A stretch of 64,000 nucleotides of DNA from G963678445 sp963678445 (GCA_963678445.1 OY782877.1:3100001-3164000); one strand, 5' to 3'; shown: positions 43,180-51,977, counted from the stretch's first letter. Notes: generated by a model from the letters alone, not told the origin. Translations and numbers: made by a program.

Positions 43180-45261
43180 GTGATGTTGGATGTGAATGTA
43201 GTGATGAATGCGTGGGATGCGCCAGTAACGGTATTGCCGGATATTGGTCCGGCGCGTGCAAGTGGGTTAGCCCAGTTGGGGGTGGCGACGGTGCAGGAGT
43301 TGCTATTGCATTTTCCGCGATGTTACGAAGATCGTCGTTATATCCATTCGATAGGGGAAGTGGCATTGGGGCAAGAGGTAACCGTGCAAGGGGAAGTGCT
43401 ATGGTCGCGTAACGTGCGTTTGAGGGGACGCATGTCGATGGCGGTGGTGGGGGTGAGTGATGGCAGTGGCGAACTTTCGTTGACGTTTTTTGGAAGGGGA
43501 TTCTTAGCGAATACGGTGTTTCGAAAGGGCGTGCGCGGGATTTTTACGGGGGTGGTGGAAAGTTATAAGGGGCTGGCGCTGAAGAACCCAGAGTATGAAG
43601 TGCTGGAGGAGGATGCGCAAGAAGGATTGCACACGGGGCGGGTGGTGCCTATCTATCGGCTGACAGAAAAAATTTCCCAGCGGATGTTGCGACGTTGGAT
43701 ACAGGGCGCTTTGACTTGGCTGGAAGCGCAGCAGGAGGGGACGGAGCGACCCCACGTATTGTTACGTGCGGAGACTAAATTAAAATCGTATGAAGTCTTA
43801 TTGCGAGCGGTGCATTTCCCATCGGATCTGGAAGAAGCCGCAGCAGCGCGGGATTGGTTCGCCTATGAAGAATTGCTAGGCGTACAGTTGGGTGTGTTAC
43901 AGGAGCGGGCACTGGAACGTGTTGGGGAAGGGGGGTATGCGCATGAAACGGGTGGGGCCTGTGTGCGTGCATTGGCAGCGGGGTTGCCATTTACGTTAAC
44001 GAGCGCGCAGCAACGTGCTGTTACGGATATCTTACAGGATATGGCTTCGCCCTATCCGATGATGCGGTTGTTACAGGGGGATGTAGGCTGTGGGAAGACG
44101 GTGGTGGCGTTGCACGCGATGGCGGCGGCGGTGGACGGTGGCTACCAGACGGCGTTGATGGCGCCTACGGAAATTCTGGCGGAGCAGCATGCGGTGCAAA
44201 TGGAAGCGCTCCTGAAGCCCTTGGGGGTAGAGGTGGCCTTGTTGACAGGCGCAATGCGCGCTGCCGATCGGGTCCGCGAAGCTATCGCGTCAGGCACCGT
44301 GCAGGTGGTGGTGGGTACGCACACGTTGATACAGGAAAAGACGCTGTTTCACCGTTTGGGCTTGGTCGTGGTGGACGAACAGCACCGTTTTGGTGTGGTG
44401 CAGCGGGAAACGTTACAGCGCAAAGGGCATCGACCGGATGTACTTCACATGAGCGCGACGCCGATTCCGCGCACCCTGGCGATTACGGTGTACGGGGGGA
44501 TGGATATTACTGTGATTGACGCCTTGCCGCCAGGACGTTTGCCAGTCAAGACGCGTCGTGTGCCGCAAGAGAAAGTCGCCGATCTCTACGACTACCTGAG
44601 GTGCCAGGTGGAGGCAGGTTTTCAGGCGTATATAGTGTGTCCCCTGATTGACGAATCGGAGCGGCGTGATGATTTGACGCCGGTTTTACAGCATTTTGAT
44701 GCGCTTTCCACCGGACCATTGGCCGGAGTGCGTACGGGGTTGTTGCATGGACGCCTGGATTCACGGGAAAAAGAGGAAGTGATGACGGCGTTTAAAGAAG
44801 GGGAGATCGATATCCTGTTCAGCACGACCGTGATCGAAGTCGGTGTGGATGTGCCGCGAGCGACCACTATGGTGATCGAAGATGCGGCGCAGTTTGGCCT
44901 GACGCAGTTACATCAATTACGCGGACGCGTGGGACGCGGAGCGGCACAGGCGTATTGCTTTTTATTAGGCGAAGCAAAGACCAAGGAAGGTGTGCGTCGA
45001 CTTGAAGTGTTGTGTACCTGCACCACTGGATTCGACATTGCCGAAGAAGATTTGAAACTGCGCGGTCCGGGTGAATTCTACGGCGTACGCCAGGCGGGAT
45101 TAAGCGACCTGCGCGTGGCGGACTTGATTCGCGACGCACGTCTGTTGGATAAGGCGCGTCGTGAAGCCCAACATATCTTACGTGCCGATCCCGAATTGAT
45201 ACATGAACAACATGCGCCTTTGGCTCATATCGCACGCCGATTTCAACGTACACCCCCCTAA
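43180..45261 (+). CDS. recG: RecG, ATP-dependent branch-migration helicase
   Basis: RecG remodels stalled forks and Holliday junctions. The 693-residue product has the usual layout. An N-terminal wedge/OB domain contains VTVLPDIGPARASGLAQLGVATVQELLLHFPRCYEDR in overlapping segments. The superfamily 2 helicase core shows Walker A LLQGDVGCGKTVVALHAM, motif II VVVDEQHRFGV, motif III MSATPIPRTLA, and late motifs STTVIEVGVDVPRATTMVI and LHQLRGRVGRG. GTG 43180 is used because AGGAG lies 9 bases upstream; ATG 43183 is an alternative. The final stop codon falls inside the edge of a dispersed repeat (copy C), so the last codons may have been altered by repeat insertion. Confidence 0.95.
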   Translation: MMLDVNVVMNAWDAPVTVLPDIGPARASGLAQLGVATVQELLLHFPRCYEDRRYIHSIGEVALGQEVTVQGEVLWSRNVRLRGRMSMAVVGVSDGSGELSLTFFGRGFLANTVFRKGVRGIFTGVVESYKGLALKNPEYEVLEEDAQEGLHTGRVVPIYRLTEKISQRMLRRWIQGALTWLEAQQEGTERPHVLLRAETKLKSYEVLLRAVHFPSDLEEAAAARDWFAYEELLGVQLGVLQERALERVGEGGYAHETGGACVRALAAGLPFTLTSAQQRAVTDILQDMASPYPMMRLLQGDVGCGKTVVALHAMAAAVDGGYQTALMAPTEILAEQHAVQMEALLKPLGVEVALLTGAMRAADRVREAIASGTVQVVVGTHTLIQEKTLFHRLGLVVVDEQHRFGVVQRETLQRKGHRPDVLHMSATPIPRTLAITVYGGMDITVIDALPPGRLPVKTRRVPQEKVADLYDYLRCQVEAGFQAYIVCPLIDESERRDDLTPVLQHFDALSTGPLAGVRTGLLHGRLDSREKEEVMTAFKEGEIDILFSTTVIEVGVDVPRATTMVIEDAAQFGLTQLHQLRGRVGRGAAQAYCFLLGEAKTKEGVRRLEVLCTCTTGFDIAEEDLKLRGPGEFYGVRQAGLSDLRVADLIRDARLLDKARREAQHILRADPELIHEQHAPLAHIARRFQRTPP

Positions 45262-45376
45262 ATGGTCCAGCGACCACAAGGTGGCCAGGGCCACACCCAG
45301 GAAATATGTCCTTACCATCCCTGACCACAGCAAAATTCGTTTTTTATGATAGCTTTTGCAATATCAGTCACTAAAG
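45258..45376 (-). repeat. Dispersed intergenic repeat, copy C, overlapping the recG stop
   Basis: A complete unit in the minus orientation. On the plus strand it begins CTAAATGGTCCAGCGACCAC at the recG stop and ends CAGTCACTAAAG. Read on the minus strand it shows TTTAGTGACTGA, TCATAAAAAACGAATTTTG, CTGTGGTCAGGGATGGTAAGG, an inner GTGGCC-CT-GGCCAC hairpin and the terminal hairpin. Confidence 0.82.
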
Positions 45377-45383
45377 CGGTCCT

Positions 45384-45407
45384 GCTTATGGGTGGTGGAG
45401 CACTTTA
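45384..45407 (+). repeat. Isolated 3' module of the dispersed repeat
   Basis: CTTATGGGTGGTGGAGCACTTTAG in two halves (45384-45395, 45396-45407) matches the terminal module of the family with several mismatches. It sits just beyond the far end of copy C in the opposite orientation. Confidence 0.45.
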
Positions 45408-45565
45408 GCAGGCACAGGCAGACGGCTAGTGTAGCGCCCCCTCCAGGTTTCCATTTACCCTGCTTTCACCCCCTTTTTAAAGGGGCATTAGAGCGTGCTT
45501 ACTCCCACATGCCCAGAGCCCTTTCCTGCCCCAACGCCCCGGGTTTTCGTAAACGCGAAAAAGGT

Positions 45566-45595
45566 TTGACAAGGCCCCTTTTCTTTCGTTACAAT
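45566..45595 (+). promoter_or_regulatory. Promoter of the tRNA-Cys/tRNA-Leu pair
   Basis: TTGACA (45566-45571), an 18-base spacer and TACAAT (45590-45595) lie 12 bases before tRNA-Cys, ideal spacing for a stable-RNA promoter. Confidence 0.7.
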
Positions 45596-45607
45596 GCGTT
45601 CCTCTGA

Positions 45608-45683
45608 GGCGGCATAGCCAAATTGGTAAGGCAGTGGCTTGCAAAGCCATGTACTCCCGGTTCGAGTCCGGGTGCCGCCTCCA
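45608..45683 (+). tRNA. tRNA-Cys (GCA)
   Basis: Acceptor GGCGGCA (45608-45614) pairs with TGCCGCC (45673-45679). The anticodon stem TGGCT/AGCCA frames GCA at 45641-45643, and the T-loop is TTCGAGT. The discriminator is U, as expected for tRNA-Cys, and CCA is encoded. Confidence 0.96.
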
Positions 45684-45720
45684 CTTTAAGTTTTCCCTCC
45701 CCGAGTTTAGATCCTGCGCT

Positions 45721-45807
45721 GGGCGAGTGGTGGAATAGGCATACACGACGGACTTAAAATCCGTTGGTCGAAAGACCATGCGGGTTCGATTCCCGCCTCG
45801 CCCACCA
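45721..45807 (+). tRNA. tRNA-Leu (TAA)
   Basis: Acceptor GGGCGAG (45721-45727) pairs with CTCGCCC (45797-45803), with A discriminator and encoded CCA. The anticodon loop CTTAAAA gives TAA at 45755-45757. A long variable arm (TGGTCGAAAGACCA) marks a class II tRNA. It lies 37 bases after tRNA-Cys, probably one transcript. Confidence 0.96.
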
Positions 45808-45860
45808 CCTTTTTTGCTCATTTCTGCTTTTTTATCTACTCCCCCTTCCTTTTTTCAACA

Positions 45861-45899
45861 GTATTGTCGCTGTATGTGGTGTTTCCTACGCAACAATAC
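45861..45899. other. Inverted repeat between tRNA-Leu and hsdR
   Basis: GTATTGT (45861-45867) mirrors ACAATAC (45893-45899) across 25 bases. It follows several T-runs after tRNA-Leu and could be part of tRNA transcript termination or of hsdR control. Confidence 0.3.
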
Positions 45900-45904
45900 A
45901 CCAG

Positions 45905-45923
45905 AATGTGCGAATTGCACATT
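45905..45923 (+). promoter_or_regulatory. Operator-like palindrome abutting the hsdR -35 box
   Basis: AATGTGC (45905-45911) and GCACATT (45917-45923) form a 7-bp inverted repeat around GAATT. Its last base is the first base of the -35 hexamer. A repressor bound here would block RNA polymerase; no dedicated regulator gene is visible nearby. Confidence 0.42.
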
Positions 45924-45951
45924 TGTCAATCGAGTACCGACCTGCTACAAT
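45923..45951 (+). promoter_or_regulatory. Promoter of the hsd locus
   Basis: TTGTCA (45923-45928), a 17-base spacer and TACAAT (45946-45951) are near consensus and 72 bases upstream of the hsdR start. Confidence 0.65.
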
Positions 45952-46023
45952 GTGTTTCACTTTGCTATTTGGTTCACCTCAGCGCATAAATGCGGACTGT
46001 GCCGGTAGGAGTGGAGCGGCAAA

Positions 46024-48423
46024 TTGGACAAGAAGGCACTCACAGAGGCGGATATCCGCACTAAATACATTACGCCCGCGATTGTCGCGCCCGGCGGCGC
46101 GTGGGACGTGATGACTCAGGTATTGGAGGAGCACTATTTTACCCGTGGCCGCATCATGGTGCGCGGTAAATGTGTCAAACGCGATCAGGGCAAGAAGGCC
46201 GACTACATTCTCTTCTACAAGCCCAACATTCCCCTTGCAGTTATCGAGGTTAAGAAAAACACCGAAAGTGTCCGTAAGGGTATGCAACAGGCCCTGGACT
46301 ACGCCGATATTCTCGATATTCCCTTTGCCTACAGTTCTAACGGTGATGCTTTCCTGGAACACGACCGCACAGGCGGCCCCGGTTCGGTCGAACGCGAGAT
46401 TCCACTTAACCAGTTCCCCTCGCCTGAAGAACTCTGGTCGCGTTATTGCCATGCCAAAGGCTACACCCCACAGCAGCAAGAGGTGCTTACCCAGGACTAC
46501 TACGATGATGGTTCCGGAAAAACCCCGCGTTATTACCAGACCATTGCTATCAACTGCACCATAGAAGCTATTGCACGCGGCGAGAATCGTATTCTCCTGG
46601 TTATGGCCACCGGCACCGGCAAAACCTATACCGCATTCCAGATTATCTGGCGGCTCTGGCAATCCAAAACTAAGAAACGCATCCTGTACCTCGCCGACCG
46701 CAACATCCTTATCGATCAGACTCGCGTCAACGATTTCAAGCCCTTCGGCGTGGCCATGACCAAGATTCGTAACCGCACGGTGGACAAATCTTACGAGATT
46801 TACCTTGCGCTGTATCAGGCGGTCAGCGGAAGTGAGGAAGAGAAAAATATCTACCGTCAGTTCTCCCCTAACTTCTTTGACCTGGTCATCGTAGACGAGT
46901 GCCACCGGGGTAGCGCCGCCGACGATGCAGCTTGGCGCAAGATTCTTGAATACTTCTCCAGCGCCACACAGATAGGTATGACCGCCACCCCCAAAGAAAC
47001 CGACGACGTATCCAATGCAAGCTACTTTAAGAAAGCGCTGTACACCTATTCGCTCAAGGAAGGCATTGAAGACGGATTTCTTGCCCCCTACAAAGTGGTT
47101 CGCGTCGACATAGACAAAGACCTTACCGGCTGGCGGCCCGAGCAAGGCAAACGCGACAAGTACGGCCAACTTATCGAAGACCGCATCTATAACCAAAAAG
47201 ACTTCGACCGCAATCTGGTCCTTGAGCAGCGCACCCAACTGGTCGCCAAAAAGGTTTCCGAGTTTCTCAAAACCACCAATCGTTACAACAAAACCATTGT
47301 TTTCTGTGAAAATATCGACCATGCCGAACGTATGCGCCAGGCCCTCGTCAACGAAAACGCCGATCTTACCGCCGACAACCACCGCTATGTCATGTGCATC
47401 ACTGGCGACAACGAAATGGGCAAAATAGAACTCGACAATTTCATCGATCCCGAATCCGACTATCCCGTTATAGCCACCACCTCCAAACTCATGAGCACCG
47501 GCGTCGACGCCCAGACCTGCAAACTCATTGTTCTCGACCAGCGCATCCAGTCCATGACCCTCTTCAAACAGATTATCGGACGCGGCACCCGCATCAACGA
47601 GGACCACGACAAGTTCTACTTCACCATCATGGATTTCAAAAAGGCCACCGAACTCTTTGCCGACCCCAACTTCGATGGTAACCCCGTCCAGGTCTACATA
47701 CCTCCCGAAGAAGGCCCCGTGGTACTGCCCGATCCCGAGGGCGACGAAGAGAAGGGTGGCGTAGACGGTGGAGCGGATAGCGATGACACCATTATTGATA
47801 TCCAGCCCCCTAACGATAACTTCCCCCCAGGCGACAGTACGACACCTGGTGAAAAACGAGTTAAATACATTGTGGGCGATGTTGCGGTCTATGTTGTGGC
47901 CGAGCGTGTCCAGTACTATGACACAGGAGGCAAGCTCATTACCGATTCCCTACGTGACTACACCCGCAGAAACGTGCGCAAAGAATACGCATCCCTGAAC
48001 GAATTTCTGGGCCACTGGGACGAAGTTGAACGCAAACAGGCCGTCATCAACGAACTCGAAAAAGAGGGCGTGTTGCTCGAAGCCCTCGCCGAAGAGGTAG
48101 GCCGCGATTACGACCCCTTCGACCTCATCTGCCATGTCGCCTTTGATCAGCCCCCCCTCACTCGACGTGAACGCGCTGAAAACGTGCGCAAAAACAACTA
48201 TTTCACCCGCTACGGCGCAGAAGCCCGCGCCGTACTCCATGCGCTCCTCGACAAATACGCCGACGAAGGCATCACAAACATCGAGGACATGGGTATCCTC
48301 AAAATCCAGCCCCTGAGCAATTTCGGTACCCCCATCGAGATTCTCAACCGCTTCGGCGGCAAGGAAGCCTACCAAAAAGCCTTGCGCGACCTGGAAGCAG
48401 AATTGTATGCTACCCAAAATTAG
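46024..48423 (+). CDS. hsdR: HsdR, type I restriction enzyme R subunit
   Basis: The motor and nuclease subunit of a type I restriction-modification complex. The N-terminal nuclease domain shows KADYILFYKPNIPLAVIEVKKN (D and ExK, about residues 60-78 in overlapping parts). The SF2 translocase has Walker A MATGTGKTYTAF near 192, the DECH box VIVDECHRGSA near 287, TATPKE near 320, and motif VI region QIIGRGTRINEDHDKF near 518. A type I C-terminal domain follows (LCEALAEEVG-like segment near 685). The length of 799 is that of short type I R subunits. TTG 46024 is used because GGAG lies 7 bases before it. Codons end mostly in C, unlike flanking rny or recG. It is separated from hsdM by repeat copies D1-D2. 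Confidence 0.93.
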   Translation: MDKKALTEADIRTKYITPAIVAPGGAWDVMTQVLEEHYFTRGRIMVRGKCVKRDQGKKADYILFYKPNIPLAVIEVKKNTESVRKGMQQALDYADILDIPFAYSSNGDAFLEHDRTGGPGSVEREIPLNQFPSPEELWSRYCHAKGYTPQQQEVLTQDYYDDGSGKTPRYYQTIAINCTIEAIARGENRILLVMATGTGKTYTAFQIIWRLWQSKTKKRILYLADRNILIDQTRVNDFKPFGVAMTKIRNRTVDKSYEIYLALYQAVSGSEEEKNIYRQFSPNFFDLVIVDECHRGSAADDAAWRKILEYFSSATQIGMTATPKETDDVSNASYFKKALYTYSLKEGIEDGFLAPYKVVRVDIDKDLTGWRPEQGKRDKYGQLIEDRIYNQKDFDRNLVLEQRTQLVAKKVSEFLKTTNRYNKTIVFCENIDHAERMRQALVNENADLTADNHRYVMCITGDNEMGKIELDNFIDPESDYPVIATTSKLMSTGVDAQTCKLIVLDQRIQSMTLFKQIIGRGTRINEDHDKFYFTIMDFKKATELFADPNFDGNPVQVYIPPEEGPVVLPDPEGDEEKGGVDGGADSDDTIIDIQPPNDNFPPGDSTTPGEKRVKYIVGDVAVYVVAERVQYYDTGGKLITDSLRDYTRRNVRKEYASLNEFLGHWDEVERKQAVINELEKEGVLLEALAEEVGRDYDPFDLICHVAFDQPPLTRRERAENVRKNNYFTRYGAEARAVLHALLDKYADEGITNIEDMGILKIQPLSNFGTPIEILNRFGGKEAYQKALRDLEAELYATQN

Positions 48424-48448
48424 CATACAAATCTAAGGTGAAATACGC

Positions 48449-48490
48449 GTCAGGATGTTGGCTATTTGCTTGCGGTCGCTGGACCGTTTT
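48449..48490 (+). repeat. Dispersed intergenic repeat, partial copy D1
   Basis: A deleted body (GTCAGGATGTTGGCTATTTG) joins directly to the terminal hairpin GCGGTC-GCTG-GACCGT. Relative to copy A the second stem pair has changed from T-A to C-G. Confidence 0.65.
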
Positions 48491-48592
48491 TAGTGACTGA
48501 CATTCCAAAAGGTGTATGAAAAACAGAATTTTGCGGTGTTCAGGGACGGCAAGGACCATACCTCTTACTTGCGGTTGCTGGACCGCCTTTAG
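48488..48592 (+). repeat. Dispersed intergenic repeat, copy D2
   Basis: A full unit in tandem with D1, sharing its boundary. It opens TTTTTAGTGACTGACATTCC, then GTATGAAAAACAGAATTTTG, GTGTTCAGGGACGGCAAGGAC and the terminal hairpin GCGGTT-GCTG-GACCGC with CTTTAG. The stem pairs C-G at the second position and T-G at the last. Confidence 0.78.
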
Positions 48593-48718
48593 GATTAAGG
48601 TGCTGACCATCCTCCAAAATATGCGCCCCGTTTTTATCCACATCAACCACTGGAACCCCTATCGCGTTTTCGTTATTTGAAGTAGAAGTAAAAAAAGACG
48701 ACGAAACCAGGATTACCC

Positions 48719-50182
48719 ATGGCATTAACCCCCACCATAAAATCCATCCAGGACATCATGCGCAAGGACGTGGGCGTCGATGGTGACGCACAGCGCATCG
48801 GCCAGTTGACATGGATGCTTTTTCTTAAGATATTCGACGATCGCGAAAAGGAATGGGAAGCGCTGGAGGACAACTACAAGTCGCCCATCCCCAAACCGTT
48901 CCGCTGGCGCAACTGGGCCGCCGATCCCGAAGGCATGACCGGCGAAGAACTGATGGGTTTCGTGAACAACGACCTCTTCCCCAAGCTTAAAAAGCTGAAA
49001 GGAAGCAAGGAAAAACCACACGGCTTTGTCATCCACAGTGTTTTCGAAGACGCCTATAACTATATGAAGTCCGGCACGCTCATGCGCCAGGTCATCAACA
49101 AAATCAACGCGATCGACTTCAATAAATCCAACGACCGCCACACCTTTGGCGATATCTACGAGAAGATCCTCAAAGACCTCCAGAGCGCGGGTAATGCCGG
49201 CGAATACTACACGCCCCGCGCCGTCACCCAATTCATGGTCGAACAAATAAACCCGAAGATCGGCGAGACCGTCCTCGACCCCGCCTGCGGTACCGGCGGC
49301 TTCCTTGCCTGCGCTATCGACCACCTGCGCAAGAACGGCGTTAAGACCCCCCAGGACGAGGCAACGCTCCAGCACTACATCCGCGGCGTCGAAAAGAAGC
49401 AATTGCCACACCTGCTCTGCGTCACCAATATGCTGCTCCACGACATTCAGGTACCCGTCAATATCCGCCACGACAACACCCTTGCCCGACCCCTGCGCGA
49501 CTACGCTCCCAAGGACCGCGTCGATTGTATTATCACCAACCCGCCCTTCGGCGGCATGGAAGAAGACGGCATCGAAGGCAACTTTCCCAAAGCTTTTCGC
49601 ACCCGCGAAACCGCCGACCTCTTCCTCGTACTCATCATGCACCTCCTCAAACGCAAGGGGGGACGTGGGGCCGTGGTGCTGCCCGACGGTACCCTCTTCG
49701 GCGAAGGCGTCAAGACACGCATCAAAGAGAAGCTACTCAAAGATTTTAACCTGCACACCATCGTGCGCCTGCCCAACGGCGTCTTCAACCCCTACACCAG
49801 CATCCGCACCAACCTGCTCTTCTTCGAGCGAAAAAACAGGCCCACCAAAGAAGTGTGGTACTACGAACACCCCTATCCGCCCGGCGCAAAATCCTACAAC
49901 AAGACCAAACCCATCCGCATCGAAGAATTCGCCCCGGAAAAAGAATGGTGGACAAACCGCAAAGAAAACGAATACGCCTGGAAAGTCTCCGCCGACGATA
50001 TCAAAGCCAACGGCTACAACCTCGACATTAAAAACCCGCACAACGCCGACACCGGTCCCGGCAACGTAGACGAGCTGCTGCCCGAATACGAAACCCTCCT
50101 CGCCCAAATCGCCGACACCCGCAAAGCCCTCAAAAAAGAACTGCGCAACGCCCTCAACACCACTGCCAAGGGGTCGGCATGA
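48719..50182 (+). CDS. hsdM: HsdM, type I modification methyltransferase
   Basis: The N6-adenine methyltransferase subunit of the type I system. An N-terminal helical domain (LTPTIKSIQDIMRKD, LTWMLFLKIFDDREKEW) is followed by GDIYEKILKDLQSAGNAGEYYTPRAV. The catalytic core has motif I DPACGTGGFL near 187 and motif IV NPPFGG near 273, the Asn-Pro-Pro-Phe that marks amino-methyltransferases. The length of 487 is normal. ATG 48719 has AGGA about 7 bases upstream. It overlaps hsdS by four bases. Because the gap from hsdR contains repeats, hsdM-hsdS may need read-through or a promoter inside the repeat region. Codon choice is C-rich at third positions, like hsdR. Confidence 0.95.
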   Translation: MALTPTIKSIQDIMRKDVGVDGDAQRIGQLTWMLFLKIFDDREKEWEALEDNYKSPIPKPFRWRNWAADPEGMTGEELMGFVNNDLFPKLKKLKGSKEKPHGFVIHSVFEDAYNYMKSGTLMRQVINKINAIDFNKSNDRHTFGDIYEKILKDLQSAGNAGEYYTPRAVTQFMVEQINPKIGETVLDPACGTGGFLACAIDHLRKNGVKTPQDEATLQHYIRGVEKKQLPHLLCVTNMLLHDIQVPVNIRHDNTLARPLRDYAPKDRVDCIITNPPFGGMEEDGIEGNFPKAFRTRETADLFLVLIMHLLKRKGGRGAVVLPDGTLFGEGVKTRIKEKLLKDFNLHTIVRLPNGVFNPYTSIRTNLLFFERKNRPTKEVWYYEHPYPPGAKSYNKTKPIRIEEFAPEKEWWTNRKENEYAWKVSADDIKANGYNLDIKNPHNADTGPGNVDELLPEYETLLAQIADTRKALKKELRNALNTTAKGSA

Positions 50183-51858
50183 CGGAAAAAGAATTCATCA
50201 AGAAGTTTGAACTGCTCGCCGATACCCCGAACGCCGTGGAGAAGATGCGGAAATTAGTTTTTGGACTTGCAGTGCAAGGGAAGCTGGGTACATCGAGAAC
50301 TGCCGATGAATCTGCTGTTTTTTTAGTTAGAAAGGCAAAAGCAGAACGAGAGCGTCTTGAGAAAAATGGGAAAATAAAAAGGCAAAAGGTTATCAACTTA
50401 GGTGGTGAATTCGAACAAGTCGGAGCTATTCCGCTAAATTGGACGTGGACAACACTGGCTGGACTTGGATTAATTAATCCTCGTAATAACGACCCAGACG
50501 ATAAGCTGGCAACTTTTGTTCCAATGACGGGTGTGCCTATGAGATATGGTAGCATCATCAATGGGAAAAAACGTTTGTGGGGGGAGATTAGAAAGCAATT
50601 TACCCACTTTGCGGATGGCGATGTCGCACTGGCTAAAATAACACCATGCTTCCAGAACGGAAAATCGGTCGTTATGCGTAACCTGACGAACAGTGTTGGC
50701 GCAGGCACGACAGAACTTCATGTTGTGCGTCCGATAGGAAAATTTGTTGACCCGTATTACATTTGGATTTATCTCAAATCACCAAGTTTTTTGCGTGAAG
50801 GTGAGTCAAAAATGACGGGATCAGCAGGCCAGAAGCGCGTTCCAACATGGTATTTTGCGTTTCGACCCTTCCCTCTTCCACCTTTGGCGGAGCAGAAGCG
50901 GATAGTGGCGAAGGTGGATGCGTTGATGGCGCTGTGTGACCGGTTGGAGGCGCAACAACAGGAACGGGATAGCCGACATGTCGCGTTGAGCCGCGCCGCC
51001 CTCGCTCGTTTCAACGACGAACCCACCCCGGCCAACCTCAACCTTCTTTTCCACAAATCCTACCCAATCGCCCCCGCCGACCTCCGCAAAACCATCCTCT
51101 CCCTTGCCGTTCGCGGCAAACTCGTCCACCAAGACCCAAGAGATGAACCGGTTAGTAAACTACTTAGCAAAGTGCGCAATGACAGGGTAGAATTAAAAAA
51201 AAATGGAGAACGACGCATACCTAAAAATTTCAAACCTATAAAACCTTCAGAGTTTCCTTGGGCGATTCCCTCCACATGGGCTTGGCAGCGCCTTGCCGAG
51301 CAATTCCTATTTATCGATTATCGTGGAAAAACTCCCCAAAAGCAGAAGAATGGGGTTCGGCTTATTACAGCGAAAAATATTCGTACAGGTTATATTAGTC
51401 TACTGCCGGAAGAGTTTGTTTCTGATACCACATATAAAGAGTTTATGACACGAGGCATTCCTCGAATTGGGGATGTGCTTTTTACAACCGAAGCTCCTTT
51501 GGGAAATGCGGCTGTTGTAAACATTGAGGAACGATTCGCTCTAGCTCAGCGAACCATATGTTTCCGTGTGCTGGGAACTACAAATCCTAAGTATGCGATG
51601 ATTTTACTTCTGAGTCCTCAATTCCAGAAAATACTAATAAAAAATGCCACCGGAATAACAGCATCTGGAATAAAATCAGCACGTCTCAAGCTTTTTCCAT
51701 TTGCGACACCCCCGCGTGCTGAACAGCGCCGTATAGTTGCGAAGGTGGATGCACTTATGGCGTTGGTGGATCGGCTGGAGGCCCAGCTTGCGGAGGTGCA
51801 TACGTGTGGTACGGATCTTATGGACGCTGTTGTTGCTGAATTGACGGATCGGAATTGA
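50179..51858 (+). CDS. hsdS: HsdS, type I specificity subunit
   Basis: HsdS recognises the bipartite DNA target through two target-recognition domains. Both are visible. The first follows IPLNWTWTTLAGLGLINPRN (about residues 85-235). The second follows IPSTWAWQRLAEQFLFIDYRG (about 365-515). Each ends in the conserved helix that spaces the half-sites: PPLAEQKRIVAKVDALMALCDRLEA and PPRAEQRRIVAKVDALMALVDRLEA. The helices are nearly identical, which would permit domain swapping by recombination. The recognition domains are clearly AT-richer than the helices and than hsdM, as expected for exchanged modules. The start overlaps the hsdM stop (ATGA). Length 559 is slightly long because of an extra linker (near 285-320). 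Confidence 0.93.
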   Translation: MTEKEFIKKFELLADTPNAVEKMRKLVFGLAVQGKLGTSRTADESAVFLVRKAKAERERLEKNGKIKRQKVINLGGEFEQVGAIPLNWTWTTLAGLGLINPRNNDPDDKLATFVPMTGVPMRYGSIINGKKRLWGEIRKQFTHFADGDVALAKITPCFQNGKSVVMRNLTNSVGAGTTELHVVRPIGKFVDPYYIWIYLKSPSFLREGESKMTGSAGQKRVPTWYFAFRPFPLPPLAEQKRIVAKVDALMALCDRLEAQQQERDSRHVALSRAALARFNDEPTPANLNLLFHKSYPIAPADLRKTILSLAVRGKLVHQDPRDEPVSKLLSKVRNDRVELKKNGERRIPKNFKPIKPSEFPWAIPSTWAWQRLAEQFLFIDYRGKTPQKQKNGVRLITAKNIRTGYISLLPEEFVSDTTYKEFMTRGIPRIGDVLFTTEAPLGNAAVVNIEERFALAQRTICFRVLGTTNPKYAMILLLSPQFQKILIKNATGITASGIKSARLKLFPFATPPRAEQRRIVAKVDALMALVDRLEAQLAEVHTCGTDLMDAVVAELTDRN

Positions 51859-51920
51859 GGACTGGCTATCTCACGCGTCCTGGTTTTGGTAATCCAATCA
51901 ACAATATAGATACAAAAAAC

Positions 51921-51962
51921 CCTAAAAACCAACAAATAAATAAAGGTTTTTAGGTTTTTTTT
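51921..51962 (+). terminator. Terminator of the hsd locus
   Basis: CCTAAAAACC (51921-51930) pairs with GGTTTTTAGG (51945-51954), followed by a run of eight T. This is the most classical intrinsic terminator in the window. Confidence 0.85.
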
Positions 51963-51977
51963 GATGTATTTAAAAAA

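Larger units (their letters stand above)
48424..48718 (+). other. Gap between hsdR and hsdM filled mostly by repeat copies
   Basis: The 295 bases consist of a partial and a full dispersed repeat (48449-48592) and about 125 further bases without a clear function. Read on the minus strand, the last part has a short open frame (NENAIGVPVVDVDKNG) that might be a gene remnant. Evidence for that is weak. Confidence 0.5.

Noticed and set aside
45979..47607. A 542-codon minus-strand frame opposite hsdR
   Set aside because: It is antisense to the helicase core of hsdR and arises from C-ending codons, which remove stops from the opposite strand.
45258..48592. Repeat copies C-D considered as a CRISPR array
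   Set aside because: Units are too long, few and irregularly spaced, occur in both orientations, and no cas gene is present.
48540..48725. Minus-strand frame reading NENAIGVPVVDVDKNG
   Set aside because: It looks faintly gene-like but is 61 codons, runs into repeat D2 and has no partner sequence to confirm a pseudogene.
48725..49642. A 305-codon minus-strand frame opposite hsdM
   Set aside because: Antisense to the methyltransferase core, with no domain content.
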